A DNA stretch of 64,000 bases. It comes from Rhodoplanes elegans. Its GTDB lineage: Bacteria > Pseudomonadota > Alphaproteobacteria > Rhizobiales > Xanthobacteraceae. The stretch lies in contig NZ_NHSK01000164.1 in the NCBI RefSeq assembly GCF_016653355.1, positions 1 to 64,000 on the forward strand. The letters run 5' to 3'. Positions 50,944-60,250 of the stretch are shown here, one piece after another (within the stretch, counting starts at the first letter, position 1; every line of letters starts with the position of its first letter). Below the pieces are notes generated by a model, which worked only from the letters and a program-made list of their open reading frames with translations, was not told where the DNA came from and ran no database searches. The position numbers and the translations under genes were made by a program.

Positions 50944-51156
50944 CTCGGCCTCCGCAATTCGACGTCTCGAGAACGGCGGGTGTCCTACCGATCCGGCCGC
51001 ACGGACGCAACCGGAAACCCGCCATGCCGGCCATGATCCGAAAACGGGGAGGTGGGCTAGTTCAGCGGGTTAGGTATCGCTCGGAGGTTTCGGTTCGCAA
51101 GCGGGGCCGCCATCGTCGTCCGGGAACCGGCGGTGCGCCGCCGATCTCTTGCCCCG

Positions 51157-52674
51157 CTACTGCCCGCGCTTCGCCGCGCTGGCGAACCGGCGCGCCTCCT
51201 CGGCGGCGCGGAACAGGGCCTTGGCCTTGTTGACGCATTCCTGCTGCTCGGCGGCCGGGTTCGAGTCCGCGACGATGCCGGCGCCGGCCTGGACATACAT
51301 GGTCCCGTCCTTCACCAGCGCGGTGCGCAGCACGATGCACGAGTCCATCTCGCCCGCCGCCGAGAAGTAGCCGACGCAGCCGGCGTAGAGGCCGCGCTTC
51401 TCCTTCTCCAGCTCGTCGATGATCTGCATGGCCCGCACCTTCGGCGCGCCCGAGACCGTGCCGGCCGGAAAGCCCGCCGCCAGGGCGTCGAGCGCGTCGT
51501 GCGAGGAGCTGAGTGTGCCCTCGACGTTCGAGACGATGTGCATCACCTGGCTGTAGCGCTCGATGAAGAACTGGTCCGTCACCGTAACGGTGCCGATCTC
51601 GGCGACCCGGCCGACATCGTTGCGGCCGAGGTCGAGCAGCATCAGGTGCTCGGCGCACTCCTTCGGGTCGGCGAGCAGCTCCTCCTCCAGCGCCTTGTCC
51701 TCGTGCGGGGTGGCGCCCCGCGGCCGGGTGCCGGCGATCGGCCGGATCGTCACGGTGTTTTCGCGCACCCGCACCAGAATCTCGGGGCTGGACCCGACCA
51801 CCGCGTAGCCGCCGAGATCGACGAAGAACAGGAACGGCGCCGGGTTCACGCGGCGCAGCGCGCGATAGAGTGCGAAGGGCGGCAGCGCGAACGGCGTCGA
51901 GAACCGCTGCGCCAGCACGACCTGAAAGATGTCGCCGGCCGCGATGTACTCCTTGGCCCGCCGCACCATCGCGGCGTACTCGTCCGGCGTGGTGTTGGAG
52001 ACGGGTGCCGGGTCCGGCAGCTCGGCGATCGTCGCGGCCTGCTCCTTCAGGAGCGGGCGGTCGAGCGCGTCGACCACGGTGGTGAGCCGCTCCACGGCGC
52101 GCGCGTGGGCGAGGCGGGCCGGGACGGCAGGATCGGGCCGCACCGGCGTCACCACCGTGATGGTGTCCTTCACGGCGTCGAACACGATGACGATGGTCGG
52201 CCGCAGCAGCACGGCGTCCGGGATGCCGATCGGGTCCGGATTGGCGGCCCCGATCTCCTCCATCTGCCGCACCATGTCGTAGCCGAGATAGCCGAAGACG
52301 CCGGCCGCCATCGGCGGCAGCGCGTCGGGCAGCACGATGCGGCTGTCGGCGATCAGCTTGCGCAACGCCGCGAGCGGCGGCTCGGGGCAGGGCGTGACAG
52401 TATCGGGAACCCCGCGCCCCGGTCGCGCGATCTCGGCTTTGCCGTCGCGCACCCGGAATACGAGGTCGGGATCGAGCCCGATGATCGAGTAGCGGCCGCG
52501 CACCGCGCCACCTTCGACCGACTCCAGGAGAAAGCTCGCCGGCTTGCCGTCCGCCACCTTGATGAAGGCGGAGACCGGCGTCTCCAGGTCGGCCACCAGC
52601 GTGGTGGAGACGACCTGGGCGATGCCGCGCCCATAGGCGTCCACGAAAGCGTCCGCCTGCGGTTCGATCTGCAT
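51157..52674 (-). CDS. trpE: Anthranilate synthase component I
   Basis: 505 residues. Makes anthranilate from chorismate with TrpG-supplied ammonia. The N-terminal tryptophan-binding region contains SFLLESVEGGAVRGRYSIIG; the chorismate-binding domain has IFQVVLAQRFS, PSP/SPEIL-type VVGSSPEILVRV, IRPIAGTRPRGATPHED, DLGRNDVGRV, VMHIVSNVEGTL, FPAGTVSGAPKVRAMQII and QAGAGIVADSNP. It is 26 bp downstream of the ppiD-like gene and probably co-transcribed with it; no leader peptide with Trp codons was seen in that short gap. ATG 52674. Confidence 0.97.
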   Translation of the reverse strand: MQIEPQADAFVDAYGRGIAQVVSTTLVADLETPVSAFIKVADGKPASFLLESVEGGAVRGRYSIIGLDPDLVFRVRDGKAEIARPGRGVPDTVTPCPEPPLAALRKLIADSRIVLPDALPPMAAGVFGYLGYDMVRQMEEIGAANPDPIGIPDAVLLRPTIVIVFDAVKDTITVVTPVRPDPAVPARLAHARAVERLTTVVDALDRPLLKEQAATIAELPDPAPVSNTTPDEYAAMVRRAKEYIAAGDIFQVVLAQRFSTPFALPPFALYRALRRVNPAPFLFFVDLGGYAVVGSSPEILVRVRENTVTIRPIAGTRPRGATPHEDKALEEELLADPKECAEHLMLLDLGRNDVGRVAEIGTVTVTDQFFIERYSQVMHIVSNVEGTLSSSHDALDALAAGFPAGTVSGAPKVRAMQIIDELEKEKRGLYAGCVGYFSAAGEMDSCIVLRTALVKDGTMYVQAGAGIVADSNPAAEQQECVNKAKALFRAAEEARRFASAAKRGQ

Positions 52675-52700
52675 GTCACGCCACGCTCGCGTCGGCCGTC

Positions 52701-54608
52701 TTACTGCTCGGCCGAGCCCCGTCCGACGGCCTGCGCGAGCGCCGTCTGGTTGATCTTCACGTTCAGCTCGTTCTGCAGCTGGGCGACGTACTGCGCCATC
52801 ACGTCGTCCGCATAGGCGTTGCGGAGCTGCTCGACGAGCTTCTTGACGTCGGCGCTGCCGGCGTCGAAGGGCGGCGGCTTGATGTCCGTCACCTTGAAGA
52901 CGATGCGCTCGGTCGGGCCGGAGCCCGCCGCCGTGCCGACGCCGTCCTTCGGCGTCTTGAACACCAGCTCGACGACGTCGGTCGGCAGCGGCCCGCGGGC
53001 GCGCCGCTTCAGCGCCGGGGCGGTCTCGACCTTGAGGCCGTCCTTGGTCGCGACATCGGCGAACCAGCCGCCGGCCTTGAGCGCCTCGACCATCTGGTTC
53101 GCCTTGGCGGTCAAGCGCTTGCCGATCTCGTCGGAGCGCCAGCGCTCGGCGACCCGGTCCTTGACCTCGTCGAACGGCCGCTCGCGCGACGGCGTGATGC
53201 CGGCGACCTCGTACCACAGGGAGCCGCCGCCCGTGATCGACAGCGGCTCGTTCTCGACGCCGATCTGGGTCGCGAAGACGGGGCCGAGCACGTCGACATT
53301 GGCGGGCAGCGCGGTAGTCTGGCCGTCCGGTGTGCGGCCGGAGCGGTCGACCGCGTCGATGGTGCGCACCGGCAGCTTGAACTTGGCGCCGATCTCGTCG
53401 AGCCGGCTGCCGGCGGCGAGCTCGTCCTCGATCTTGTCGCGCAGGTCGGCGAGCGACGCGCGGGCGCGGTCGACCGCGAGGTCCTTCTTGATCTGCGCCT
53501 CGATCTCGGCGAACGGCTGGGTGTGGCCCGGCTCGATCTTGGTCACCCGCAGGATCGCGGTGGTGAAGCGGCCGGTGACCGGGGCGCTGATGCCGCCGTC
53601 CGGCAGGCCGAAGGCGGCCTCGGCGATCGCCGGGTCGAGCATGTCGGCCTTCGCCACCAGGCCGAGATCGAGATCGGCGGGGGCGACGTTGCGCTCGGCG
53701 GCGAGCGCCTCGAACGTGGTGCCGGCGGCGAGCTTCTCCTGGGCCGCCTTCGCCTCCTCGGGCGTCGGGAAGGCGATCTGCTGCACCTGCCGCTTCTCCG
53801 GCACGGTGAAGCGGGTCTGCGCCGCCTCGTAGGCCTGCTTGGCGTCGGCGTCGCTGACCTCGATGGTGCCGGCGATCTGCTCCGGCGTCAGCTCGAGCAG
53901 CATCACCTTGCGGTATTCGGGCGCGCGGAACAGGAACTTGCGCTGGTCGTAGTAGGCCTGCAGCTCCTCCGGGGTCGGAACCGGAAGGTCGCCCGCCTTG
54001 GCGGCGTCGAGCACGACATAGTCGACGAAGCGTTCCTCGTTCTCATAGCGGGCCATCGCCTCGGCCGTCGTCACCGGGGCCGCGACCTCGCCGCCGATCG
54101 AGCCGGCGAGCTGGCGGCGCAGCGACATGCGGCGCTGCTCGGCGATGAAGCGCTGCTCGTTGTAGCCGGCCTGGCGGATCAGATAGGCGAAGCGCTGCTG
54201 GTCGAACTTCCCGTCGATGCCGCGGAACACCGGATCCTGCATGATCTGCCGCACCACCTCCTCGTCCGACACGGCGAGGCCGAGCTGGCGGGCGCGCTCG
54301 TCGAGCACGGCCTCGGCGATCAGGGTGGTGAGGATCTGGCGGTCGAGCCCGGCGGCGCGCGCCTGGTCGGGCGTGATCGGCCGGCCGATCTGGCGGCCGT
54401 ACTGCTGCAGCCGGTCGTTGTAGGTCTGCCGGAACTGCTCGATGGTGATCTCGCTCTTGCCGATGGTCGCGACCGTCGACACGCCGAAGCCGCGGAAGAT
54501 GTCGCCGATCCCCCAGATCGCGAAGCTGATGACCAGGAAGCCGACGACGGCCGCCATGACGATCTTGCCGAGCCAGTTGGATGAGGCTTTGCGGATTCCG
54601 CGGAGCAT
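52701..54608 (-). CDS. PpiD-type periplasmic folding chaperone (SurA N-terminal and rotamase domains)
   Basis: 635 residues. A single N-terminal membrane anchor (about residues 13-38, IVMAAVVGFLVISFAIWGIG) tethers a periplasmic body: a SurA_N-type chaperone region (ITIEQFRQTYNDRLQQYGRQIG; LLTTLIAEAVLDERARQLGL), a parvulin-type peptidyl-prolyl isomerase region (VQQIAFPTPEEAKAAQEKLAAG, FEALAAERNVAPADLDLG), and a second C-terminal chaperone part. It assists folding of exported proteins near the Sec translocon. ATG 54608 is the start; a TTG five codons earlier is possible. trpE follows; tpiA is divergent. Confidence 0.92.
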   Translation of the reverse strand: MLRGIRKASSNWLGKIVMAAVVGFLVISFAIWGIGDIFRGFGVSTVATIGKSEITIEQFRQTYNDRLQQYGRQIGRPITPDQARAAGLDRQILTTLIAEAVLDERARQLGLAVSDEEVVRQIMQDPVFRGIDGKFDQQRFAYLIRQAGYNEQRFIAEQRRMSLRRQLAGSIGGEVAAPVTTAEAMARYENEERFVDYVVLDAAKAGDLPVPTPEELQAYYDQRKFLFRAPEYRKVMLLELTPEQIAGTIEVSDADAKQAYEAAQTRFTVPEKRQVQQIAFPTPEEAKAAQEKLAAGTTFEALAAERNVAPADLDLGLVAKADMLDPAIAEAAFGLPDGGISAPVTGRFTTAILRVTKIEPGHTQPFAEIEAQIKKDLAVDRARASLADLRDKIEDELAAGSRLDEIGAKFKLPVRTIDAVDRSGRTPDGQTTALPANVDVLGPVFATQIGVENEPLSITGGGSLWYEVAGITPSRERPFDEVKDRVAERWRSDEIGKRLTAKANQMVEALKAGGWFADVATKDGLKVETAPALKRRARGPLPTDVVELVFKTPKDGVGTAAGSGPTERIVFKVTDIKPPPFDAGSADVKKLVEQLRNAYADDVMAQYVAQLQNELNVKINQTALAQAVGRGSAEQ

Positions 54609-54952
54609 GAGTCCTGTTCGCAATGGTTGGGGGCGCCTTCACGCGACATCCGTGGGTCGGGTCGAGGAAGCGGGCCCCGTCGATCGGTCGCGCTGCCCGC
54701 CGGCCAGGCCGGCGGCGCGCGTGGGGGAGCGCCGTCGCGGACGATCATCGTCGGCCGGTCGGCGGCGGCGCGCATCATAGGGGGGGCGCCGCACCCCCGC
54801 AACTTCGCCGAAAGGCCTGAGGCACGACGGATTTTGTCGCACCGGCGGTACGATCGTGGCATAACCCGGGCGACCCTGAGAGGCCCCGGTCGGGCCGGCC
54901 GGCGCGCGGCGTCGCGCCTTCGATTCGGGCCTTCGAGCATCGCGAGGACGAG
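54609..54952. other. Divergent promoter region between ppiD-like gene and tpiA
   Basis: 344 bp without a supported gene. It must hold the promoters for the ppiD-trpE unit (minus) and tpiA (plus). A GGGGGGCGCCGCACCCCC hairpin lies near 54780-54797; the GC-rich sequence does not show unambiguous -35/-10 pairs. Confidence 0.4.
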
Positions 54953-55708
54953 ATGGCGGCTGAGCGGCGCCCGCTGGTGGCGGGCAACTGGAAGATGAAC
55001 GGGCTGAAGGCCTCCCTGAACGAGATCAGCCTGATCTCCCAAGGGCTCGACGGGCTGTGGCGGACCACGGACATCCTGATCTGCCCGCCCGCCACGCTGG
55101 TCTACACGGCGGCCGCGGTGGCGATCGGCACCAAGGTCGCGATCGGAGCGCAGGACTGCCACGCCGAGCCGTCGGGCGCCTTCACGGGCGACATCGCGGC
55201 CGAGATGCTGGCCGAGGCCGGGGCGACCGCCGTGATCGTCGGCCACTCGGAGCGCCGCACCTACCACAAGGAGAGCGACGCCGAGGTGCGCGCCAAGGCG
55301 CTCGCCGCCTGGCGGGCGGGCCTGACCGCGATCGTCTGCATCGGTGAGACCAAGGACGAGCGGGTCGCCGGCAAGACGCTGGAGGTGCTAGGCGTGCAGC
55401 TCGCCGGCTCGCTGCCCGACGGGTCGACGGCGGCGAATCTCGTGGTCGCCTACGAGCCCGTGTGGGCGATCGGCACCGGCCTCACCCCGACGGTGGCCGA
55501 CGTCGCCGAAGCGCACGGCTTCATCCGCGACCGCCTGGTGGCGCGCTTCGGCGCCGAAGGGGAGGGCGTGCGGGTCCTCTACGGCGGCTCGGTGAAGCCG
55601 TCGAACGCCGCCGAGCTGATGGCGGTCGCCAATGTCGACGGCGCCCTGGTCGGCGGCGCCAGCCTCAAGGCGACGGACTTCTTGGGGATCGCGGGGGCGT
55701 ATCGGTAG
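54953..55708 (+). CDS. tpiA: Triose-phosphate isomerase
   Basis: 251-residue TIM barrel interconverting dihydroxyacetone phosphate and glyceraldehyde 3-phosphate. Active-site residues: Lys in VAGNWKMNG, His in [12 protein letters not shown], Glu in [13 protein letters not shown], plus the phosphate loop [18 protein letters not shown] and [16 protein letters not shown] precedes ATG 54953. In many Alphaproteobacteria secG and pyrG follow tpiA; here a repeat and unrelated genes follow instead. Confidence 0.98.
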   Translation: MAAERRPLVAGNWKMNGLKASLNEISLISQGLDGLWRTTDILICPPATLVYTAAAVAIGTKVAIGAQDCHAEPSGAFTGDIAAEMLAEAGATAVIVGHSERRTYHKESDAEVRAKALAAWRAGLTAIVCIGETKDERVAGKTLEVLGVQLAGSLPDGSTAANLVVAYEPVWAIGTGLTPTVADVAEAHGFIRDRLVARFGAEGEGVRVLYGGSVKPSNAAELMAVANVDGALVGGASLKATDFLGIAGAYR

Positions 55709-55730
55709 ACGCGAGTCTCTCGGCCGGAGC

Positions 55731-55822
55731 GTCGTCGCCGGGCTCGACCCGGCGACCCATCTCCCTGCGACAGAACGCTTTTTGATGAAGTGATGGATGC
55801 GCGGGTCGAGCCCGCGCATGAC
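55731..55822. repeat. Inverted-repeat element after tpiA
   Basis: GTCGTCGCCGGGCTCGACCCGGCGAC (55731-55756) and GATGCGCGGGTCGAGCCCGCGCATGAC (55796-55822) are each hairpins and are related to each other in inverted orientation; the spacer contains CAGAACGCTTTTTGATGAAG. It is distinct from families A and B and is probably the tpiA terminator as well as a repeat. Confidence 0.75.
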
Positions 55823-56004
55823 TCTTCTCCGCGCGGCACAAGCGATTTGTGCATCCCATGGCGCGGTCGCGGACGAGCGGGACCGAGCGGCCACCTGCTG
55901 CGGAATTCGCCTCCGCTTTTACCGGACCTTACGAATTCCGTGAGATGATTCGCCTCGGCCGCGACCCCGGCCGTTGCCCCGGCCTGCGGCGCCGGAGGCG
56001 TGCC

Positions 56005-56307
56005 ATGAACAACCCTGTGACCCCCGACCCCTTCTCTCGATTCCTCGACATCGCCGGACTCTCCTTCAGCGCCCAGGCCGTCATCGCGATGCGCACCATG
56101 ACGCTCGCGCGCGGCGGTCCCGCCGCGTTCCGCGAGGCGCACCGCATGGTCGCCGAGAAGGTCGTCGCCGGCCTCGAGGCCGAGGCGGCCGCGATGCGCA
56201 CGCTGCTGACCGGCGGCAGCTTCGACGACGCCGCCCAGCAGGCGCTCGTCCCGGTGCGCCGCTGCGTCGAGGACAACATCCGCCGCCTCTCGCGCCCGCC
56301 GTACTGA
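56005..56307 (+). CDS. Small phasin-like protein
   Basis: 100 residues, all helical. [44 protein letters not shown] (about 25-68, seen as [17 protein letters not shown] and [14 protein letters not shown]) resembles the amphipathic pattern of phasins that coat polyhydroxyalkanoate granules, but the protein is short and I cannot confirm the family. GGAGG at 55994-55998, six bases before ATG 56005, fixes the start; upstream in-frame starts fall in non-conserved sequence. It lies 67 bp before the flavoprotein gene at 56375 and may be co-transcribed. Confidence 0.6.
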   Translation: MNNPVTPDPFSRFLDIAGLSFSAQAVIAMRTMTLARGGPAAFREAHRMVAEKVVAGLEAEAAAMRTLLTGGSFDDAAQQALVPVRRCVEDNIRRLSRPPY

Positions 56308-56374
56308 GCCGCGCCGAACGCGCGCGTCCGTCCCGCGTTGGTCCGCAGCGAGGCGGGCGACGGGCGATCTTCTC

Positions 56375-57274
56375 ATGACGGACGAGACGGCGGACTGCGT
56401 GATCGTCGGCGGCGGGCCGGCCGGGCTCACCGCGGCCATCTACCTGGCGCGCTTCCGCCGCCGCGTCGTGCTCTACGATGCGGGCGAAAGCCGCGCCGCG
56501 TGGATCCCGGAATCCCACAACTATCCGGGCTTTGCCGGCATCGCCGGGCCGGCCCTCCTGATGCGGCTGCGCGACCAGGCGGAGCGCTACGGCGCCGACC
56601 TTCGGCACGGCGAGGTCGAGCGGCTGGTGAAGCCGGACGGCCTGTTCGAGGCGTCCGTCGGGACCGCGGTGGTGCGGGCCCGCGCCGCCCTGATCGCCAC
56701 CGGCATCGTCGACGAGAGCCCCGCGTTGCCCGCCCTGCAGGCGCTGGTGAAGGCGGCGCGGGTGCGCTACTGCCCGGTCTGCGACGCCTACGAGGCGATC
56801 GACCAGACGATCGGCGTCGTCGGGCCGATCCGGCGCGCCACCGCGAAGGCGCTGTTCCTGCGCACCTTCAGCCGGTCCGTCGTGGTGCTGCCGCTCGACG
56901 ACGAGCGGCTTCCGGAGAACGAGGCCCGCGAGGCCGCGGCGGCCGGTCTGACGATCGCGCCGGGGCCGATCCACGACCTCGCGCCCGACGGCGACCGGAT
57001 CGTCGCGACGGCGGCGGACGGCGCCCGCATCGGGCTCGACGTGCTCTATCCGGCGATGGGCGCGCAGGCGCGCTCCGATCTCGCCATTTCGCTCGGCGCC
57101 CATGCGACCGACGGCGGCTGCCTCACCGCGGACGGCAAGCAGCAGACCGCCGTGCCGCTTCTCTTCGCCGCCGGCGACGTGACGACCGACCTCCACCAGA
57201 TCAGCGTCGCCACCGGCCACGCGGCCATCGCCGCGACCGCCATCCACAACGCGCTGGACCGGAATTTCTGCTGA
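56375..57274 (+). CDS. FAD-dependent oxidoreductase, thioredoxin-reductase-like
   Basis: 299 residues. The FAD-binding Rossmann motif [19 protein letters not shown] (about 9-27) and the C-terminal FAD motif [25 protein letters not shown] match the TrxR group, and a redox-active [11 protein letters not shown] (Cys133, Cys136) lies where TrxR has its CxxC. The NADPH-binding segment is degenerate: [19 protein letters not shown] replaces GGGDSAxE and the HRR motif is missing. So it may reduce thioredoxin with another donor or act as a dithiol oxidase of the GliT/HlmI kind (known relatives lacking NADPH use). ATG 56375; no strong Shine-Dalgarno. Confidence 0.85.
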   Translation: MTDETADCVIVGGGPAGLTAAIYLARFRRRVVLYDAGESRAAWIPESHNYPGFAGIAGPALLMRLRDQAERYGADLRHGEVERLVKPDGLFEASVGTAVVRARAALIATGIVDESPALPALQALVKAARVRYCPVCDAYEAIDQTIGVVGPIRRATAKALFLRTFSRSVVVLPLDDERLPENEAREAAAAGLTIAPGPIHDLAPDGDRIVATAADGARIGLDVLYPAMGAQARSDLAISLGAHATDGGCLTADGKQQTAVPLLFAAGDVTTDLHQISVATGHAAIAATAIHNALDRNFC

Positions 57275-57309
57275 GCGCGATCAGCCGGCCGCGCTAGATC
57301 ACCTCGCTG

Positions 57310-57412
57310 GTCATTCCGGGGCGGCGCGTAGCGCCGAACCCGGAATCCAGCCCGGATCCACGAGTTCGCCGCTGGATTCCGGGTTCGCGCCTCCGCCGCG
57401 CCCCGGAATGAC
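57310..57412. repeat. Inverted repeat, family B copy 1
   Basis: GTCATTCCGGGGCGGCGCG and CGCGCCCCGGAATGAC border the element; inside, CGGAATCCAGC and GCTGGATTCCG form a second pair. It fills the gap between the convergent flavoprotein and FUSC genes and can form a long cruciform, so it may also terminate both transcripts. Confidence 0.85.
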
Positions 57413-57438
57413 CGAGAGCTGATCCATCGGAATCAGGA

Positions 57439-59367
57439 TCAGCGGTTGGTGCCGAACCTGAACAGCGTCGCCCCGGGCCGCAGCGCGTCCGCCGCGGCGC
57501 CGGTGGCGCGGGCGAGGGCGGGATCGTCGGCGGTCGTCGCCAGCGGCTCGAGCCGGTCGGCGACGCCTTCGGGATCCTCGGAGAAGCCGGCGAGCATCGT
57601 CAACGCGCTCTCGGCGCGCGACCGCATCGCGGCCGTGCGGGTCTCGTCGCGGGCGAGCGTCTGCAGATCCATGACGGCGTGGCCGAGATTGAGGGCCGCG
57701 AGCAACCCCTGCGGGGCGGCGTCGCCGAAATCGCCGGCGCGGCGCAGATGCAGGAGGAGCCGCAGCATGCGGAGCGAGGCGTGCGGGTTCCAGCCGGCAC
57801 GCGCGCTCGGCGCGAAGCGGGCGATCATGGCCGCGATGTCGGACCGGATGGCGCCGGCCGCCGCGGCGGCGTGGATCTCGGACTGGCGCGGCATCAGCAG
57901 ATGCCCGCCGCTGGCGAGGCCCGCGGCGACCACCAGGGCGAGGGAATCGATCAGCACGGTGCCGACCTGTGTCGTCGCCGGCAGTCCGGCCTGGCTCGCC
58001 AGCAGGAAGCACATGTTGAAGTCCATGGCCGGGATCGCGGTCTTGGGGCTCGACCGCAGGAGCGCGCCCACGACGATGAAGGGCAGCACCGAGAGCACCA
58101 CGGCGGGCACGCTCGGCACCGTGGGCTGGACCGCGAGCCGATAGAGGATCGCGGCCAGCACGCCCGCGACGACGCCGCCGAACAAGAGCGGCGCGATCTT
58201 CTGCGGCGTCGGCATCGAGCCGAGCACCATGGAGAAGATGCAGATGCCGAGCGCCGCCAGCTCGGCCGCCGGGAAGCCGGTCCACCAGCCGACGAGGCCG
58301 GCCGCGAAGGTCGCGGAGCCGGCGGCGAGCCCGGTGTCGCGGGCGAGGATCCAGTCGCGATAGGGCGCGAGATAGCGGGCCTTGGGACCGAACGAGGTGG
58401 CGTCGGCCGCCCCCGGCTCGGCGAACAGCGCGCGGCCGGCGGCGAGGATCTGTTCGAGCGAGGCGGCGATGCGAACGACCTCGGGCGGCCCTGCCGAGAG
58501 TTCTGGCCCGAGCGACAGCACGGCCGTGCCGCCGGGCGGTCCGCGCAGCACCGCGGCGACCGCGTGCAATCGTTCCGCCAGCCCGGCTGGCAGCGCCTCG
58601 CCGCGGCGGACCCGGGCGCCGGCGCCGCGGCCCGCCGCCATGATCTCGATCGCGCCCGACACCAGCGCGTTGACGTGGCGCAGCCGCCGATAGCCCTCGA
58701 CCGAGCCGGCCGAGACCATCACGGCGAGCGCGTCGACGTCGGCGATCTCGGCCAGCACGGCGCGCTCGTCGTCGGCCGACGGCCGTCCCGCCGTGCCGGC
58801 GACCGCGGTCGCCGCGAAGCTCACCGCCTCGGCCGCGAGCTTGCGGGCGCGCCGGTAGAAGGCGTCGCGGCGCGAGAAGGGCGTGATCAGCCCCATCACC
58901 AGCGTGACGACCAGGACGCCGATGAACGTGCATTCGACACGGGCGACGGCGATCTCGGTGGCGTGCTCCGGCGCCAGCACCGAGGGGAACACCACCACGG
59001 CCGCCGTCATGCCGACCATGAACGTACCGTACGAGTGGACGCCGCGCAGGATGTGGGTGAGCCCGGCCCCGATCGCGACCACGACGGCGAGCAGCGCGAG
59101 CTCCGCCACCGGCTGGCCGAGCCGCACGATGGCGAAGCCGAGCGCCGCGCCGAGCCCGGTGCCGACCAGGCGGTAGAAGGCGCGCTCGATGAGGAGGCCG
59201 CGCGAGGCCTGCGCCACCACGAAGACCGGCATGGCGGCCCAGTAGGCGTTCTGGACGTGCAGGGCGGCGGCGATCGCGAAGGCGAGCCAGGCCGAGCCGG
59301 CGAGGCCGGCGGCATGGAGGAGGGAGGCGCGGTCGAGGCCCGACCAGCGTTTCAGGGTCGCGAGCAT
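57439..59367 (-). CDS. FUSC family membrane protein (aromatic-acid efflux type)
   Basis: 642-residue inner-membrane protein. Two blocks of about five to six hydrophobic helices (about 20-180 and 345-500) are separated by a soluble helical region, the layout of the FUSC/AaeB/YccS families that export fusaric, p-hydroxybenzoic and related acids. Typical stretches are YWAAMPVFVVAQASRGLLIERAFYRLVGTGLGA (near 40-72, in parts) and GFPAAELAALGICIFSMVLGSMPTPQKI. No membrane-fusion partner or outer-membrane channel gene lies beside it, so the substrate is unknown. ATG 59367; alternative upstream starts add a non-conserved stretch. Confidence 0.88.
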   Translation of the reverse strand: MLATLKRWSGLDRASLLHAAGLAGSAWLAFAIAAALHVQNAYWAAMPVFVVAQASRGLLIERAFYRLVGTGLGAALGFAIVRLGQPVAELALLAVVVAIGAGLTHILRGVHSYGTFMVGMTAAVVVFPSVLAPEHATEIAVARVECTFIGVLVVTLVMGLITPFSRRDAFYRRARKLAAEAVSFAATAVAGTAGRPSADDERAVLAEIADVDALAVMVSAGSVEGYRRLRHVNALVSGAIEIMAAGRGAGARVRRGEALPAGLAERLHAVAAVLRGPPGGTAVLSLGPELSAGPPEVVRIAASLEQILAAGRALFAEPGAADATSFGPKARYLAPYRDWILARDTGLAAGSATFAAGLVGWWTGFPAAELAALGICIFSMVLGSMPTPQKIAPLLFGGVVAGVLAAILYRLAVQPTVPSVPAVVLSVLPFIVVGALLRSSPKTAIPAMDFNMCFLLASQAGLPATTQVGTVLIDSLALVVAAGLASGGHLLMPRQSEIHAAAAAGAIRSDIAAMIARFAPSARAGWNPHASLRMLRLLLHLRRAGDFGDAAPQGLLAALNLGHAVMDLQTLARDETRTAAMRSRAESALTMLAGFSEDPEGVADRLEPLATTADDPALARATGAAADALRPGATLFRFGTNR

Positions 59368-59688
59368 GAGGATCCGGGGGTGGCAGGCGGCGGCAATGCT
59401 GCACTGCGGCACCGTTGTGCCCCGGACGGTGCCGCATGGCAACCCGCGGAGGCGGCAACTCCGGAATGCTCGTCCCGCGGTTGCGGTCGGGGCTCCAGCC
59501 GCGCGGCAGTGGAGGCCCGAGCGTCGGGGTGCGGCTTATCGGGTATAAGGAATGGTTTTAAAGGGAGCTTCTGTGCACAAAGAAAAGGCATTTTCAAAAT
59601 CCATCATGAAAAAGGGTTGAAGGTGGTTTTGAAAGACGTATCTCGAAGGAGGCATGGATTGCATGCCGTGATCAGAAGGCACTTTGAG
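59368..59688. other. Gap with AT-rich pocket upstream of the 59689 ORF
   Basis: 59368-59525 is GC-rich like its surroundings. 59535-59690 is strongly AT-rich for this genome (TATCGGGTATAAGGAATGG, GCATTTTCAAAATCCATCATG) and includes AAGGAGG at 59646-59652, a strong ribosome-binding site that precedes only a five-codon ORF (ATG 59654, TGA 59669). It may hold a promoter (TATAAG at 59543) and leader for the downstream gene, or be of foreign origin. Confidence 0.45.
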
Positions 59689-60012
59689 ATGACCATCACT
59701 GTCTCGCTCGAGGCGCTGATCGAGCTGTGCAGGCTGACGGATCGCCGTCCGCTGCTCGCCAGGGCACAGGCGAACACCGAGATGCCGAGCGATGTTCTGC
59801 TCGATTATTCCGTCGTTTACGCCCTGTGGCCCGATGCCGCCGAGCCGGCCGGCTATGGGCTCCTGATGGTCGAGGGCTTCGACCACTACGTCCCGGGCGC
59901 CATGGAGAACGTCGGCGTGTTCATGTGCCGCGACCGCGCCGAGGCCGCCGCCTGGTTCGATCTCGCACATCCTGCCAAAACACCCGAAAAAGCCCAGGCA
60001 CTCGCGGCGTAA
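59689..60012 (+). CDS. Hypothetical protein
   Basis: 107 residues, no family recognised. It starts MTITVSLEALIELCRLTDRR and contains VVYALWPDAAEPAGYGLLMVEGFDHYVPG, an alternating hydrophobic pattern that suggests a small alpha/beta domain; no signal peptide or membrane segment. Codon use in the body matches the genome although the sequence before it is AT-rich. ATG 59689 is the first ATG in frame; GTG 59668 and GTG 59623 would extend it by 7 or 22 residues. No near ribosome-binding site, so the start is uncertain. Confidence 0.55.
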   Translation: MTITVSLEALIELCRLTDRRPLLARAQANTEMPSDVLLDYSVVYALWPDAAEPAGYGLLMVEGFDHYVPGAMENVGVFMCRDRAEAAAWFDLAHPAKTPEKAQALAA

Positions 60013-60113
60013 TAACTATATCCACGCCGTCACGAGTGTCGTGAAAGGCGTTCAGGAATAGGCCGGCTCGCCCACGAACGAATTTTGATACCAGCGGCCT
60101 TCAACCCTGACTC

Positions 60114-60215
60114 TCACCGTCACCCTGAGGTGCTCGGGCGAAGCCCGAGCCTCGAAGGGCGACGGCCCGGGCCGCATCCTTCGAGGCTCGCCTGCGGCGA
60201 GCGCCTCAGGATGAC
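60114..60215. repeat. Palindromic intergenic repeat, family A copy 5
   Basis: CTCACCGTCACCCTGAGGTGC..GCCTCGAAGGGCGAC and GCATCCTTCGAGGCTCGCC..GCGCCTCAGGATGAC are inverted to each other around GGCCCGGGCC. A further copy follows at 60251, so this 364-bp gap before prfC's end is almost entirely repeat. Confidence 0.8.
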
Positions 60216-60250
60216 GGGTCGAGGTTCGGGGCCGCTGATATGATCCGTCC

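Noticed and set aside
52675-52700. trp attenuator upstream of trpE
   Set aside because: The gap to the ppiD-like gene is only 26 bp and holds no leader peptide with tryptophan codons.
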